Part shown: positions 26,764-34,425 of the stretch, one piece after another
How positions within the stretch are numbered: the first letter of the stretch is position 1
Layout: each line of letters opens with the position of its first letter
Notes under the pieces: generated by a model
Told to the model about the DNA's origin: nothing
The model's input: the letters and a program-made list of their open reading frames with translations, nothing else
Database searches by the model: none
Assembly (NCBI GenBank): GCA_040905145.1
Contig: JBBDSC010000161.1
Span: forward strand, 43,597-107,596
Reading direction: 5' to 3'
Origin: DATGMS01 sp040905145
Lineage (GTDB): Bacteria; Bacteroidota; Bacteroidia; Cytophagales; Cyclobacteriaceae
Length of the DNA: 64,000 nt
Position numbers and translations under genes: made by a program

Positions 26764-27306
26764 TCATTTTATTTCTTCTCCTTGCCATTCTTTGCTAAAG
26801 GGATCAGGATCAATATAAACTCTGGCAGAATTTGCTAATTTCTGTACTTTGTGTTGAAACTCAGCAGGAAGAGGTTCTCCTTTTATTGGTGCATATCCAA
26901 TTTTTATATCACCATGATACGGATTGTAGAATTCGATTGGGGATTTGATGGGTGAATAGATAATATTTGCATTTAAATTCCTTATTTCGAATGCATTCAA
27001 TACTGCTAGACCGCAATAAATTTTGTTATTTAGTTCATCTTGAATCTTCCTACTAAAAGATTTGCAAAAATTAGAATCGTTAAAACTATATCTTATTACG
27101 GATACTTCATCTTTTCCCGCAGGAGATTTGAAAGCATTACTTTTCAATTTATTAGTTTTAAGATTAATATTAAGAGGAGAAAAAATCGATCGAACAATTT
27201 TTTCATCATCAGAAACATGTTCAGGCAATGAAATTTCTTCCCCTGATGGTTTCTTATTATAATATCCTACTAATAAATTCAGAAATCTTTTTACCTTCTT
27301 GATCAT
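26764..27306 (-). CDS. Unknown protein, third gene of AT-rich cassette
   Basis: A 180-residue protein I do not recognise. No signal peptide or clear membrane segment. Landmarks are EKIVRSIFSPLNINLKTNKL, SNAFKSPAGKDEVSVIRYSF, YCGLAVLNAFEIRN, and FYNPYHGDIKIGYAPIKGEPLPAEFQ, with an acidic end (IDPDPFSKEWQGEEIK). The NPYHGDI and AEFQHKVQKLA segments look like conserved active-site or binding motifs, but this is a guess. The start overlaps the end of the upstream gene by about 50 bases, the only in-frame ATG, so it is probably coupled to it. Base composition is more AT-rich than the flanking housekeeping genes, which suggests acquisition. Confidence 0.65.
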   Translation of the reverse strand: MIKKVKRFLNLLVGYYNKKPSGEEISLPEHVSDDEKIVRSIFSPLNINLKTNKLKSNAFKSPAGKDEVSVIRYSFNDSNFCKSFSRKIQDELNNKIYCGLAVLNAFEIRNLNANIIYSPIKSPIEFYNPYHGDIKIGYAPIKGEPLPAEFQHKVQKLANSARVYIDPDPFSKEWQGEEIK

Positions 27307-27928
27307 TTATTTCAATATTATCAAAAAACAAGGGATCGCTTCCATAAATATCCACGAAATAAGACATTGACTCATTGCCAATCTCTGCAGATATGATATC
27401 TCCTAATTTATTATCCCACGTTAGCGTTATCGTTCCATTAGGATTTGGGTAGAAATCCGTGACTGCACAAAAAGTGTCTTCACCAATTAATTCAATTAGC
27501 ACTATTGTATTAGCGGCACTTTTGATTTCCAAAGGAATAGCACCATAGCCATCCCAATTATTTGATAAAGCCTTAAATGATAATATTTCATAAATAATCT
27601 CTTTTTTAGTAAAATTTTTAAAGAAATAACTATTTACCTCATTTAAATATGTTGTAATATCTGCATCCACATTTAAATATTCACCAATTTGATTTTCTAC
27701 CAACCTGAACTCTTCAAATTGAATAGCTGAGGGATTAGCAACAGATTCTTTGCAGGGAAGCATAAGAATCCCTGTAACCAGACTTATTGTAGCCACGTTA
27801 TAGACGCTATAGTTGTTCCTATTTGATAATTCCAGTAGACCTGGCGAAGAAGTTTCGCTGTTATCAATATTTTCAAAGAGATCCATGCTGGACAATTCTT
27901 CGTTTTCAAGTATTTCGAAATCACTCAT
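27257..27928 (-). CDS. Unknown protein with NWDGYGA motif, second gene of AT-rich cassette
   Basis: A 223-residue protein. The centre contains LSNNWDGYGAIPLEIKSAANTI followed by DFYPNPNGTITLTWDNKLGDI. The pattern N-W-D-x-Y-G-A-x-P, a helix, then P-x-x-x-G-x-I-x-L-x-W, recurs in small orphan proteins on mobile islands; I know no biochemical role for it. The N-terminus is acidic (MSDFEILENEELSSMDLFENI) and may be disordered. A hydrophobic patch at about 45-60 (NVATISLVTGILMLPC) could be a weak membrane or core helix. It overlaps the upstream TIGR04255-like gene by 8 bases. Confidence 0.65.
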   Translation of the reverse strand: MSDFEILENEELSSMDLFENIDNSETSSPGLLELSNRNNYSVYNVATISLVTGILMLPCKESVANPSAIQFEEFRLVENQIGEYLNVDADITTYLNEVNSYFFKNFTKKEIIYEILSFKALSNNWDGYGAIPLEIKSAANTIVLIELIGEDTFCAVTDFYPNPNGTITLTWDNKLGDIISAEIGNESMSYFVDIYGSDPLFFDNIEINDQEGKKISEFISRIL

Positions 27929-28700
27929 TATTTAATAGATTAATTGTATTTTGACTAATTACCCAATTAAATACATTGTAAATCTCTGAATTTATAACAT
28001 CGGAAATCTTAAATATCTCTGAAGTCGGATTACTCTCTAAGTTAAATAAATCAATATCTATAATTACTTGCCCCGAATTATTATCAGGTTTTTGCGAAGG
28101 AAGCATATTCAGCCCATACTTTAAATTCATGTAGAAATTACCACTTTTATAATTTATTGATTGAATATTTTGATTTATTAAGTTTGAATTTGGAAAATAG
28201 GATAAATTAGCCAATAGATTTTGATTCATTAAATAACTCAAGATCGAAATAGGATTGTCTTCTGGCCTAAACTCGATAATATTCAATTTTCTTATAGCAA
28301 TTCTGTTGATTTGTTTAATTTGAAATGAATCCAAGAATTTATTTAACAAGCTTAAATCATTTTTGAGTCCATCATAATTTTTATAAGCTTTTCCGGTTAT
28401 TGTTAATGAAAAGGAGTTTTCAATGATATTCAATATTTTTTGTCCATCTTCAGACCTTAGTTCAACCCCTTTTTCTTCTTTTACGTGTTGTACAATTGGT
28501 GTTTTAGTATTATCAAATTTAATTTCAATCCCTCCATTTGTTTGAATTCTTCTTCTAGGATATTCGCTCTTAAATATTTCAATAATTCTTTCCTTATTAG
28601 TTTCTATTGAACTATTGTTGTCATATTTAATTTGAAAAGTTACTGATTTTAAAAAGTTTCTGTTGAAACTTTTATGATCTATATTATTAAATCCAAACAT
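27921..28700 (-). CDS. TIGR04255-like protein, first gene of AT-rich cassette
   Basis: A 259-residue protein that resembles the sporadically distributed TIGR04255 family: an N-terminal beta strand region (FLKSVTFQIKY), VELRSEDGQKILNI, FSLTITGKAYKNYDGLKNDL, and QINRIAIRKLNIIEF, which corresponds to the conserved R-I-x-L-R-x-x-N segment of that family. The family has no established function; its patchy distribution suggests a mobile or defence-associated role. It is the first gene of three overlapping genes between tgt and the LptF/G gene. The assignment is from recalled motifs and needs a profile search. Confidence 0.6.
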   Translation of the reverse strand: MFGFNNIDHKSFNRNFLKSVTFQIKYDNNSSIETNKERIIEIFKSEYPRRRIQTNGGIEIKFDNTKTPIVQHVKEEKGVELRSEDGQKILNIIENSFSLTITGKAYKNYDGLKNDLSLLNKFLDSFQIKQINRIAIRKLNIIEFRPEDNPISILSYLMNQNLLANLSYFPNSNLINQNIQSINYKSGNFYMNLKYGLNMLPSQKPDNNSGQVIIDIDLFNLESNPTSEIFKISDVINSEIYNVFNWVISQNTINLLNNE

Positions 28701-28883
28701 TTTAGAAACATTAATTCAGTGACAAATGTATAATTAATTTGATTTTCTGAATGCAAGAAGGACAATTTATTCTCTTATTGCTAATAACGTGGTTCTGAAT
28801 TTTTTGATGGGTTTTTAACAAAAGTTTAATGATTTTGCAGAAAATCATAACCTAAATAAGTGTAATACTTTAAAGGGTTAGGT

Positions 28884-30014
28884 TCATAACCTTACACCCA
28901 CTTTCTTTACCATCGCATCTTTCCAAGAAGAAAATTCCCCGGACTTAATCTTTTCCCTGGCCTGTCCTACCAGCCAAAGATAGAAGGACAAGTTGTGAAT
29001 GCTAGCAATCTGTGCAGCCAATATTTCCTTACTGATCGTCAAATGTCTTAAATAAGCCTTGGAGTAAAAACTGCTCACATGGCTGTTGATGGTGGTATCT
29101 ATCGGTGAAAAGTCATCTTTCCACTTTTCATTTCTGATATTGATGATCCCTTCACTGGTAAACAACATGCCGTTCCGGGCATTCCGGGTGGGCATCACAC
29201 AATCAAACATATCTATCCCCAAAGCAATCCCTTCCAGGATGTTTGCCGGAGTACCTACCCCCATTAAATATCTGGGCCTGTCCGATGGCAAAATATCGGT
29301 GATAATATCAGTCATTTCATACATGAGTTCCGCAGGCTCTCCCACGGAAAGCCCGCCGATGGCATTGCCCTCCATGTCACAGGAGGCAATAAACTCCGCA
29401 GACTGCTTTCTCAGGTCTTTGTACATGCTTCCCTGAACTATCGGAAAAAGGGTTTGGCCATAACCGTATTTAGCCTCCGTCCTCTCAAAACGGTCAATAC
29501 ACCGCTTCAGCCACCTGTGGGTCCTTTCCATGGATATACGGGCATAGTCATATTCACAGGGAAAAGAGGTGCATTCATCAAAAGCCATAACAATGTCTGC
29601 CCCGATTACCTTCTGAATATCCATCACGTTTTCGGGAGTGAAATGATGCTTTGATCCATCAATGTGGGACCGGAACATCACTCCCTCTTCGGTAATCTTC
29701 CGGTTGTCTTCCATAGAAAAAACCTGGTACCCGCCACTGTCTGTCAGAATAGGTTTGGACCAGCCATTGAATTTATGCAATCCCCCTGCTTTTTCCAGGA
29801 TATCCAGCCCGGGCCTTAAAAACAGATGATAAGTATTCCCCAATATGATCTGTGCTTTAACGTCATAAGTCAGTTCTCTTTGATGCACTGCTTTAACGGA
29901 TCCAGCAGTACCCACAGGCATAAAAATGGGGGTTTCGATATCTCCATGGTCTGTTTTGATCAGCCCTGTCCTTGCTTTGCTTTTAGGATCTTTATCTTCG
30001 GAAATAAATTTCAT
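28884..30014 (-). CDS. tgt: tRNA-guanine(34) transglycosylase
   Basis: A 376-residue enzyme from the ATG at 30012-30014 (MKFISEDKDPKSKARTG); a GTG two codons upstream falls inside the -7 box and is less likely. It inserts preQ1 at position 34 of GUN-anticodon tRNAs in queuosine synthesis. Conserved segments include IFMPVGTAGSVKAV, ILTDSGGYQVFS, MAFDECTSFP, GGLSVGEP and MFDCVMPTRNARNG with the nucleophilic Asp. The CxCxxC zinc cysteines of the E. coli enzyme are absent: the aligned region reads INSHVSSFYSKAYLRHL, while the later histidine (SIHNL) remains. The rest is normal. Confidence 0.93.
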   Translation of the reverse strand: MKFISEDKDPKSKARTGLIKTDHGDIETPIFMPVGTAGSVKAVHQRELTYDVKAQIILGNTYHLFLRPGLDILEKAGGLHKFNGWSKPILTDSGGYQVFSMEDNRKITEEGVMFRSHIDGSKHHFTPENVMDIQKVIGADIVMAFDECTSFPCEYDYARISMERTHRWLKRCIDRFERTEAKYGYGQTLFPIVQGSMYKDLRKQSAEFIASCDMEGNAIGGLSVGEPAELMYEMTDIITDILPSDRPRYLMGVGTPANILEGIALGIDMFDCVMPTRNARNGMLFTSEGIINIRNEKWKDDFSPIDTTINSHVSSFYSKAYLRHLTISKEILAAQIASIHNLSFYLWLVGQAREKIKSGEFSSWKDAMVKKVGVRL

Positions 30015-30019
30015 TGGCA

Positions 30020-30027
30020 CAAAAATA
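30020..30027 (-). promoter_or_regulatory. Candidate -7 box for tgt
   Basis: On the minus strand TATTTTTG (complement of 30020-30027) fits TAnnTTTG and ends 5 bases before the tgt ATG at 30014. If used, the tgt message would be leaderless or nearly so. No clear TTTG at the right distance was found. Confidence 0.35.
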
Positions 30028-30089
30028 GAAGCTTATCCTCAAAAGAATTGCTGATTTTGATTTTATCTTTACGCCTCAACTCAAACAGC

Positions 30090-31217
30090 ATGCTCTTACC
30101 TATCTTATGGATTGCTTTTTTTTCTTCGGTGACCATACAGTTCATTTACCTTTTGTTGATTTTTGGCCGGTTTGCCTATTTTTACAAATCTACAAAATCC
30201 CAACAATCCCAACAGGAAGAGGGAGTTTCTATCGTGATAGCGGCAAGAAACGAGAAAAATAACCTGAAAACCCTTATTCCTGCTTTAGCCGTCCAGGATT
30301 ATTCCAATTATGAAATTTTGATTGTCAATGACCGATCCAGTGATGGCACTCCTGCTTTATTGGGGGAAATGATGGCCATATATCCCCAATTAAGAACGGT
30401 AACTGTCGGGCATACGCCCGGGCATGTAACGCCAAAAAAATACGCCCTGACCCTAGGAATAAAAGCTGCCAAAAATGACATTATCCTGCTCACTGATGCG
30501 GATTGCCAACCTGTTTCCAAAAACTGGATCCAATTAATGAGCAATCCATTAAGCGCCAATGAAAAAACTTTTTCCTTAGGCTATGGCGCTTACCATTTGC
30601 TCCCTGGCTTTCTAAACAAACTTATACAATATGAGACTTTATTAACTGCCATAAATTATTTTTCCTTTGCACTTTGGAAGGCGCCCTTAATGGGAGTGGG
30701 AAGAAATCTTTGTTATCGAAAAAGTTTTTTTATGGAAAAAAAAGCGTTCAATCACCTATGGCATATCAATGGTGGTGACGATGACCTTTTTATCAACCGA
30801 TATGCCAACGGGGACAATACCGCTGTCGTCATCAACCCGGAAAGTATCACTGTTTCCCATCCTAAAACCACTTTTAAAGGATATTTATCACAAAAGAAGA
30901 GGCATTTCCATGCCGGAAAATATTATGGGGCAAAGAATAAGCTAAAATTAGGGATATTTGCGTTTACCCATTTGATATTTTGGGTTGCCGCTTTTCTGTT
31001 ATTATTTCTTGTTAAAAGTTGGGAACCAATTATTACGGTCGCAGGGTTAGTAATTTTAAGGGCGCTCATACAGGTGACTGTAATTAGCGCAGCCAAAAAG
31101 AAGATGGAAGGGGTAGGAAATGTCTATTGGACTATGTTTTTCGATTTGGTGTATTTAAGCTATTTTTGGGTTATTGGGACAAAAGGGTACCTATCAAAAG
31201 AAATTAAATGGAAATAA
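30090..31217 (+). CDS. Family 2 glycosyltransferase, membrane-anchored
   Basis: A 375-residue protein from the ATG at 30090 (MLLPILWIAFFSSVTIQFIY); an in-frame ATG at 29826 would run antisense through tgt and is rejected. After one N-terminal helix comes a GT-A domain: VSIVIAARNEKNNLKTLIPAL, VNDRSSDGTPAL, ILLTDADCQPVSKNW (the DxD-type metal site) and an acceptor-site region ending HINGGDDDLFINRYA and SQKKRHFHAGKYY (Q-x-x-R-x-[WF]-like). Two or three membrane helices follow. It probably adds a sugar to an envelope lipid or glycan. Its last ten bases overlap the sigma factor start. Confidence 0.85.
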   Translation: MLLPILWIAFFSSVTIQFIYLLLIFGRFAYFYKSTKSQQSQQEEGVSIVIAARNEKNNLKTLIPALAVQDYSNYEILIVNDRSSDGTPALLGEMMAIYPQLRTVTVGHTPGHVTPKKYALTLGIKAAKNDIILLTDADCQPVSKNWIQLMSNPLSANEKTFSLGYGAYHLLPGFLNKLIQYETLLTAINYFSFALWKAPLMGVGRNLCYRKSFFMEKKAFNHLWHINGGDDDLFINRYANGDNTAVVINPESITVSHPKTTFKGYLSQKKRHFHAGKYYGAKNKLKLGIFAFTHLIFWVAAFLLLFLVKSWEPIITVAGLVILRALIQVTVISAAKKKMEGVGNVYWTMFFDLVYLSYFWVIGTKGYLSKEIKWK

Positions 31218-31819
31218 ACGAGCGAGGGTTTTCTGATAAAGCGATAGAAGATTTTGAGTTGATTGACAGGGCGGTTAATGAAAAAGACCAGCAGGCGTAT
31301 GCAACTTTGATGAAACGGTACAAGAAAGCTGTTTATTTTATGATTCTAAAAATGATCAGGGATGCGGATGATGCCGAAGATTTAACAATGGAAGCTTTTG
31401 CCAAAGCCTTTAGGAATTTACACAAGTTCAAAAAAGACTATACTTTTAGTACCTGGCTTTTTCGAATCGCCACCAATAATGCCATTGACTTTATCCGTAA
31501 GAAAAAACTCAAAACCATGAGCCTCAATAATACACTCACCGATGATGGGGGCAATGCGGTTAACATTGATATTGAAGATGATGATAACAATCCCCAAGAT
31601 GAATTCATCAGGTCCCAGCGCATCGAAATGGTAAGGATATTTGTGAATAAACTTCCTGCCAAATACAGGAAATTGGTCAAGCTCCGCTATTTTGACGAAT
31701 TGTCTTATGATGAGATAGCCAAAGAACTGGATAAACCCCTGGGTACGGTAAAAGCCCAACTTCATCGTTCCAGGGAATTGCTTTATGAAATTGCCCAAGG
31801 TAAAAACAAGCACATCTAA
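31208..31819 (+). CDS. ECF RNA polymerase sigma factor
   Basis: A 203-residue sigma-70 family protein of the ECF type. Region 2: DAEDLTMEAFAKAFRNLHKF and FSTWLFRIATNNAIDFIRKKK; region 4: LPAKYRKLVKLRYFDELSYDEIAKEL with the helix-turn-helix GTVKAQLHRSRELL. A charged linker rich in D and N (IEDDDNNPQDE) separates them. No anti-sigma gene is adjacent. It is sandwiched between a glycosyltransferase gene (10-base overlap) and rsmG (1 base apart), so these three are one transcription unit. Target genes are unknown. Confidence 0.9.
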   Translation: MEINERGFSDKAIEDFELIDRAVNEKDQQAYATLMKRYKKAVYFMILKMIRDADDAEDLTMEAFAKAFRNLHKFKKDYTFSTWLFRIATNNAIDFIRKKKLKTMSLNNTLTDDGGNAVNIDIEDDDNNPQDEFIRSQRIEMVRIFVNKLPAKYRKLVKLRYFDELSYDEIAKELDKPLGTVKAQLHRSRELLYEIAQGKNKHI

Positions 31820-31820
31820 A

Positions 31821-32465
31821 ATGAACCAAGGAATTGAATTGATTTTAAATAATTTCCCCCACCTGACCGAAAAACAAAAGGAGCAATTTAGGAAACTTGG
31901 CCCTTTATATTCCGAATGGAATGAAAAGATCAATGTAATTAGCCGAAAGGACATGGAGAATTTCTATACCCATCACGTCTTACATTCCCTTGGAATCGCC
32001 AAAGTGATGGAATTTGAGCCAGGCACTCAAGTTTTGGATATAGGAACGGGCGGAGGATTTCCAGGGATCCCATTGGCCATACTTTACCCTAAAGTCTCTT
32101 TTCACTTAGTTGATTCCATTGGAAAGAAGATGAATGTGGTCAAGGATGTCTATAAACAATTGGGGCTACAAAACGTGGAAGCCCAACAAGTAAGGGCCGA
32201 AGAACTGGTCAGACGATATGATTTTATTATCAGCCGGGCGGTAACACAAATGTCCAAGTTTTATCCCTGGGTAAAGAACAAATTCAAAAAAGAGGATATC
32301 AATGAATTCCCAAATGGGATATTTTACCTGAAAGGAGGCGATATAGATGAAGAAATGGAAGAAATGAACATCTCATATGTGACCTATCATCTGGAGGATT
32401 ACTTTAATGAACCCTACTTCGATATGAAAAAAGTGATCTACATCCCTTATGAAGGGAAAAGGTAA
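31821..32465 (+). CDS. rsmG: 16S rRNA (guanine-N7) methyltransferase RsmG (GidB)
   Basis: A 214-residue enzyme from the ATG at 31821 (MNQGIELILNNFPHLTEKQKE), right after the sigma-factor stop; a frame 12 codons longer would overlap that gene. RsmG methylates G527 of 16S rRNA with SAM. Seen: the family's FYTHHVLHSLGIAK segment, motif I VLDIGTGGGFPGIPLAILYP, acidic motif II FHLVDSIGKK, and FIISRAVTQMSKFYPW. The stop codon abuts the stop of the converging sigma gene with no base between them. Confidence 0.93.
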   Translation: MNQGIELILNNFPHLTEKQKEQFRKLGPLYSEWNEKINVISRKDMENFYTHHVLHSLGIAKVMEFEPGTQVLDIGTGGGFPGIPLAILYPKVSFHLVDSIGKKMNVVKDVYKQLGLQNVEAQQVRAEELVRRYDFIISRAVTQMSKFYPWVKNKFKKEDINEFPNGIFYLKGGDIDEEMEEMNISYVTYHLEDYFNEPYFDMKKVIYIPYEGKR

Positions 32466-32990
32466 TCATTCCATCTTCCGCCGAATAATAAATTTTGCCT
32501 TGACCAATTGGTTTTTTACCGTATTCTTTGAAATCATCAATGCTTCTGAAATTTCATGATAGGACTTTCTCTCGAAGTAGCTCATTTCCAATATTCTCCT
32601 CCTTTTGGGAGAAAGTGTTTTAACAATGTTTTCCAACTGGTTGAGGGCTTCTTCTTTATTCTCCTCCTCGTCTTGATAACTTTGAACCTTTTCCCACAAC
32701 CTTTCTTTCAGGATCTGGCTTTTCTTCATCTCTTTTAGGTAGTCGAACACCTCATTTTTTACTGCCGTAAAAATATATGAGTTGAAATTCAGTTCAGGTT
32801 TTATATCCCCCCTTCTTTTAAGGATTTTCATGAAGACCTCATGATAAATATTTTCCGCCTCCTGCTCGTCTTTGATAATCGAAATAGTGAATCTGATAAT
32901 AGGAATCCGGTAATATTCATAAATCTGGTCAAGGGCATAATTATCCCCCTTCCGAAAATTCTCCAATAAAACTTTATCAGGTTGATCCAT
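32466..32990 (-). CDS. ECF sigma factor of the Bacteroidota expansion type
   Basis: About 174 residues from the ATG at 32988-32990 (MDQPDKVLLENFRKGDNYALDQI); an upstream ATG at 33050 is possible. Region 2 includes YRIPIIRFTISIIKDEQEAENIYHEVFMKIL (motif) and FNSYIFTAVKNEVFDYLKEM; region 4 has LSPKRRRILEMSYFERKSYHEISEALMISKNTVKNQL. This resembles the many ECF factors that Bacteroidota pair with FecR anti-sigma and TonB receptors, but no FecR gene is adjacent here. It converges on rsmG. Confidence 0.85.
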   Translation of the reverse strand: MDQPDKVLLENFRKGDNYALDQIYEYYRIPIIRFTISIIKDEQEAENIYHEVFMKILKRRGDIKPELNFNSYIFTAVKNEVFDYLKEMKKSQILKERLWEKVQSYQDEEENKEEALNQLENIVKTLSPKRRRILEMSYFERKSYHEISEALMISKNTVKNQLVKAKFIIRRKME

Positions 32991-33293
32991 ATCAATTACA
33001 TTTGTTTTCCAGATTTTTTCTTTTTCAATCCTTACAAGGTTCAATATCAAAAAATATTAACATAAAATCTGCGTAAATCACGTATAATAAGCCTCATTTT
33101 ACGAAAATATTTGCGCCTGATTACTTCCTGATCGATAAGGATTAACCTGAAAAAGTCAATCGAAAAGTAAAGGAATAAATATCCATTATAATGTGTCCCT
33201 GTTAAATAGCCCTATTGATATTACTTACAGTACTAATACTACTTGAAGTATCAATGAGCCTATTGATAAACCACCATTATATAAATATAGATT

Positions 33294-34391
33294 ATGAACC
33301 TTCAAAATGTCCGGCTCACCTCCTTGGATGCCATGCGGGGATTTACCATAGCAGCCATGATAATGGTGAATTATCCGGGAACTTGGGATTATGCGTATCC
33401 TCCCTTACTTCATGCAGCTTGGAATGGCTTTACCCCTACTGATATAATCTTTCCCTTTTTTCTTTTTATTGTGGGGATATCCATTGCTTTGGCCTATACC
33501 AAAAGATTGGAAAGCGGAACACCGAAAAAGGAGATATACCGTAAAATAATCATCAGGTCACTAAAGATTTTTGGAGTGGGGATGCTCCTGAACCTGATCC
33601 CTGACTTTAATTTCACCGACCTTCGCTGGACAGGTGTACTACATAGGATCGCTATAGTCTTTTTTGTGTGCGCCTTCCTGTTTTTGAATACCGGCTGGAA
33701 AACGCAAGCGTGGGTCGGTGGAATGATCCTAGTCGTCTATTGGCTGGCGATGACCCTAATTCCAACACCTGGAATAGGAAAAGTAATGATGGAGCCTGGA
33801 GCTAATCTTGCCGCATGGTTTGACAGCCAATTTTTACCTGGAAAAAAATGGCAGGGAACCTGGGATCCTGAGGGGCTTCTTAGCACATTCCCAGCCATTG
33901 TAACCGGCATAACGGGTTTATTGGCAGGAAAGCTTTTTCTCAGTGAATATTCACCCAATGAAAAATCAAACTACCTGATGGTCTTTGGCCTGTTTTCGGT
34001 AGCCTTTGGCTATTTCTGGGGATTGGATTTTCCGATCAACAAAAACCTATGGAGCAGTTCTTTTGTTCTTGTCACCTCAGGTTTGGCTGCTTGGGTGATG
34101 GGGGCCATTTATTTCTTAGTGGATATCCTGGATAAAAAGAAAGGCACTGCCGTAGGGGTCATATTTGGTGCCAATGCCATTTCGGTGTACGTCCTAGCTG
34201 ACATTCTATCTCTGATCTTTTATCAATTGAACCTCGGCGGCCAATCATTAAACCAGCATTTTGTCACTGGATCGACCTCTGCTGGCCTGCAGCCAGAACT
34301 GGCCAGTCTGCTATATGCCCTGCTGTTTGTTGCGGTAAATTTTATACCGGCCTATATCCTTTTCAAGAAAAATATCTTTATTAAATTATAG
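33294..34391 (+). CDS. NagX/HGSNAT-like membrane acyltransferase (DUF5009-type)
   Basis: A 365-residue membrane protein with about ten hydrophobic segments. It opens RLTSLDAMRGFTIAAMIMVNYPGTW and continues FPFFLFIVGISIALAYTKR, the conserved start of the COG4299 family related to human heparan-alpha-glucosaminide N-acetyltransferase. GVLHRIAIVFF, the third-helix segment, is also typical. Relatives are proposed to acetylate amino sugars across the membrane in chitin or heparan use; here the substrate is unknown. It precedes the Mrr gene by 34 bases but the two functions are unrelated. Confidence 0.85.
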   Translation: MNLQNVRLTSLDAMRGFTIAAMIMVNYPGTWDYAYPPLLHAAWNGFTPTDIIFPFFLFIVGISIALAYTKRLESGTPKKEIYRKIIIRSLKIFGVGMLLNLIPDFNFTDLRWTGVLHRIAIVFFVCAFLFLNTGWKTQAWVGGMILVVYWLAMTLIPTPGIGKVMMEPGANLAAWFDSQFLPGKKWQGTWDPEGLLSTFPAIVTGITGLLAGKLFLSEYSPNEKSNYLMVFGLFSVAFGYFWGLDFPINKNLWSSSFVLVTSGLAAWVMGAIYFLVDILDKKKGTAVGVIFGANAISVYVLADILSLIFYQLNLGGQSLNQHFVTGSTSAGLQPELASLLYALLFVAVNFIPAYILFKKNIFIKL

Positions 34392-34425
34392 GACAAAATC
34401 TCCTAAAATTAATTATCTATGCTAT

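Noticed and set aside
27040..27262. Plus-strand frames opposite the third cassette gene
   Set aside because: Low-complexity shadows of the minus-strand gene.
29826..30089. N-terminal extension of the glycosyltransferase frame over tgt
   Set aside because: It runs antisense through tgt and lacks the character of a glycosyltransferase; the ATG at 30090 gives a proper membrane-anchored start.
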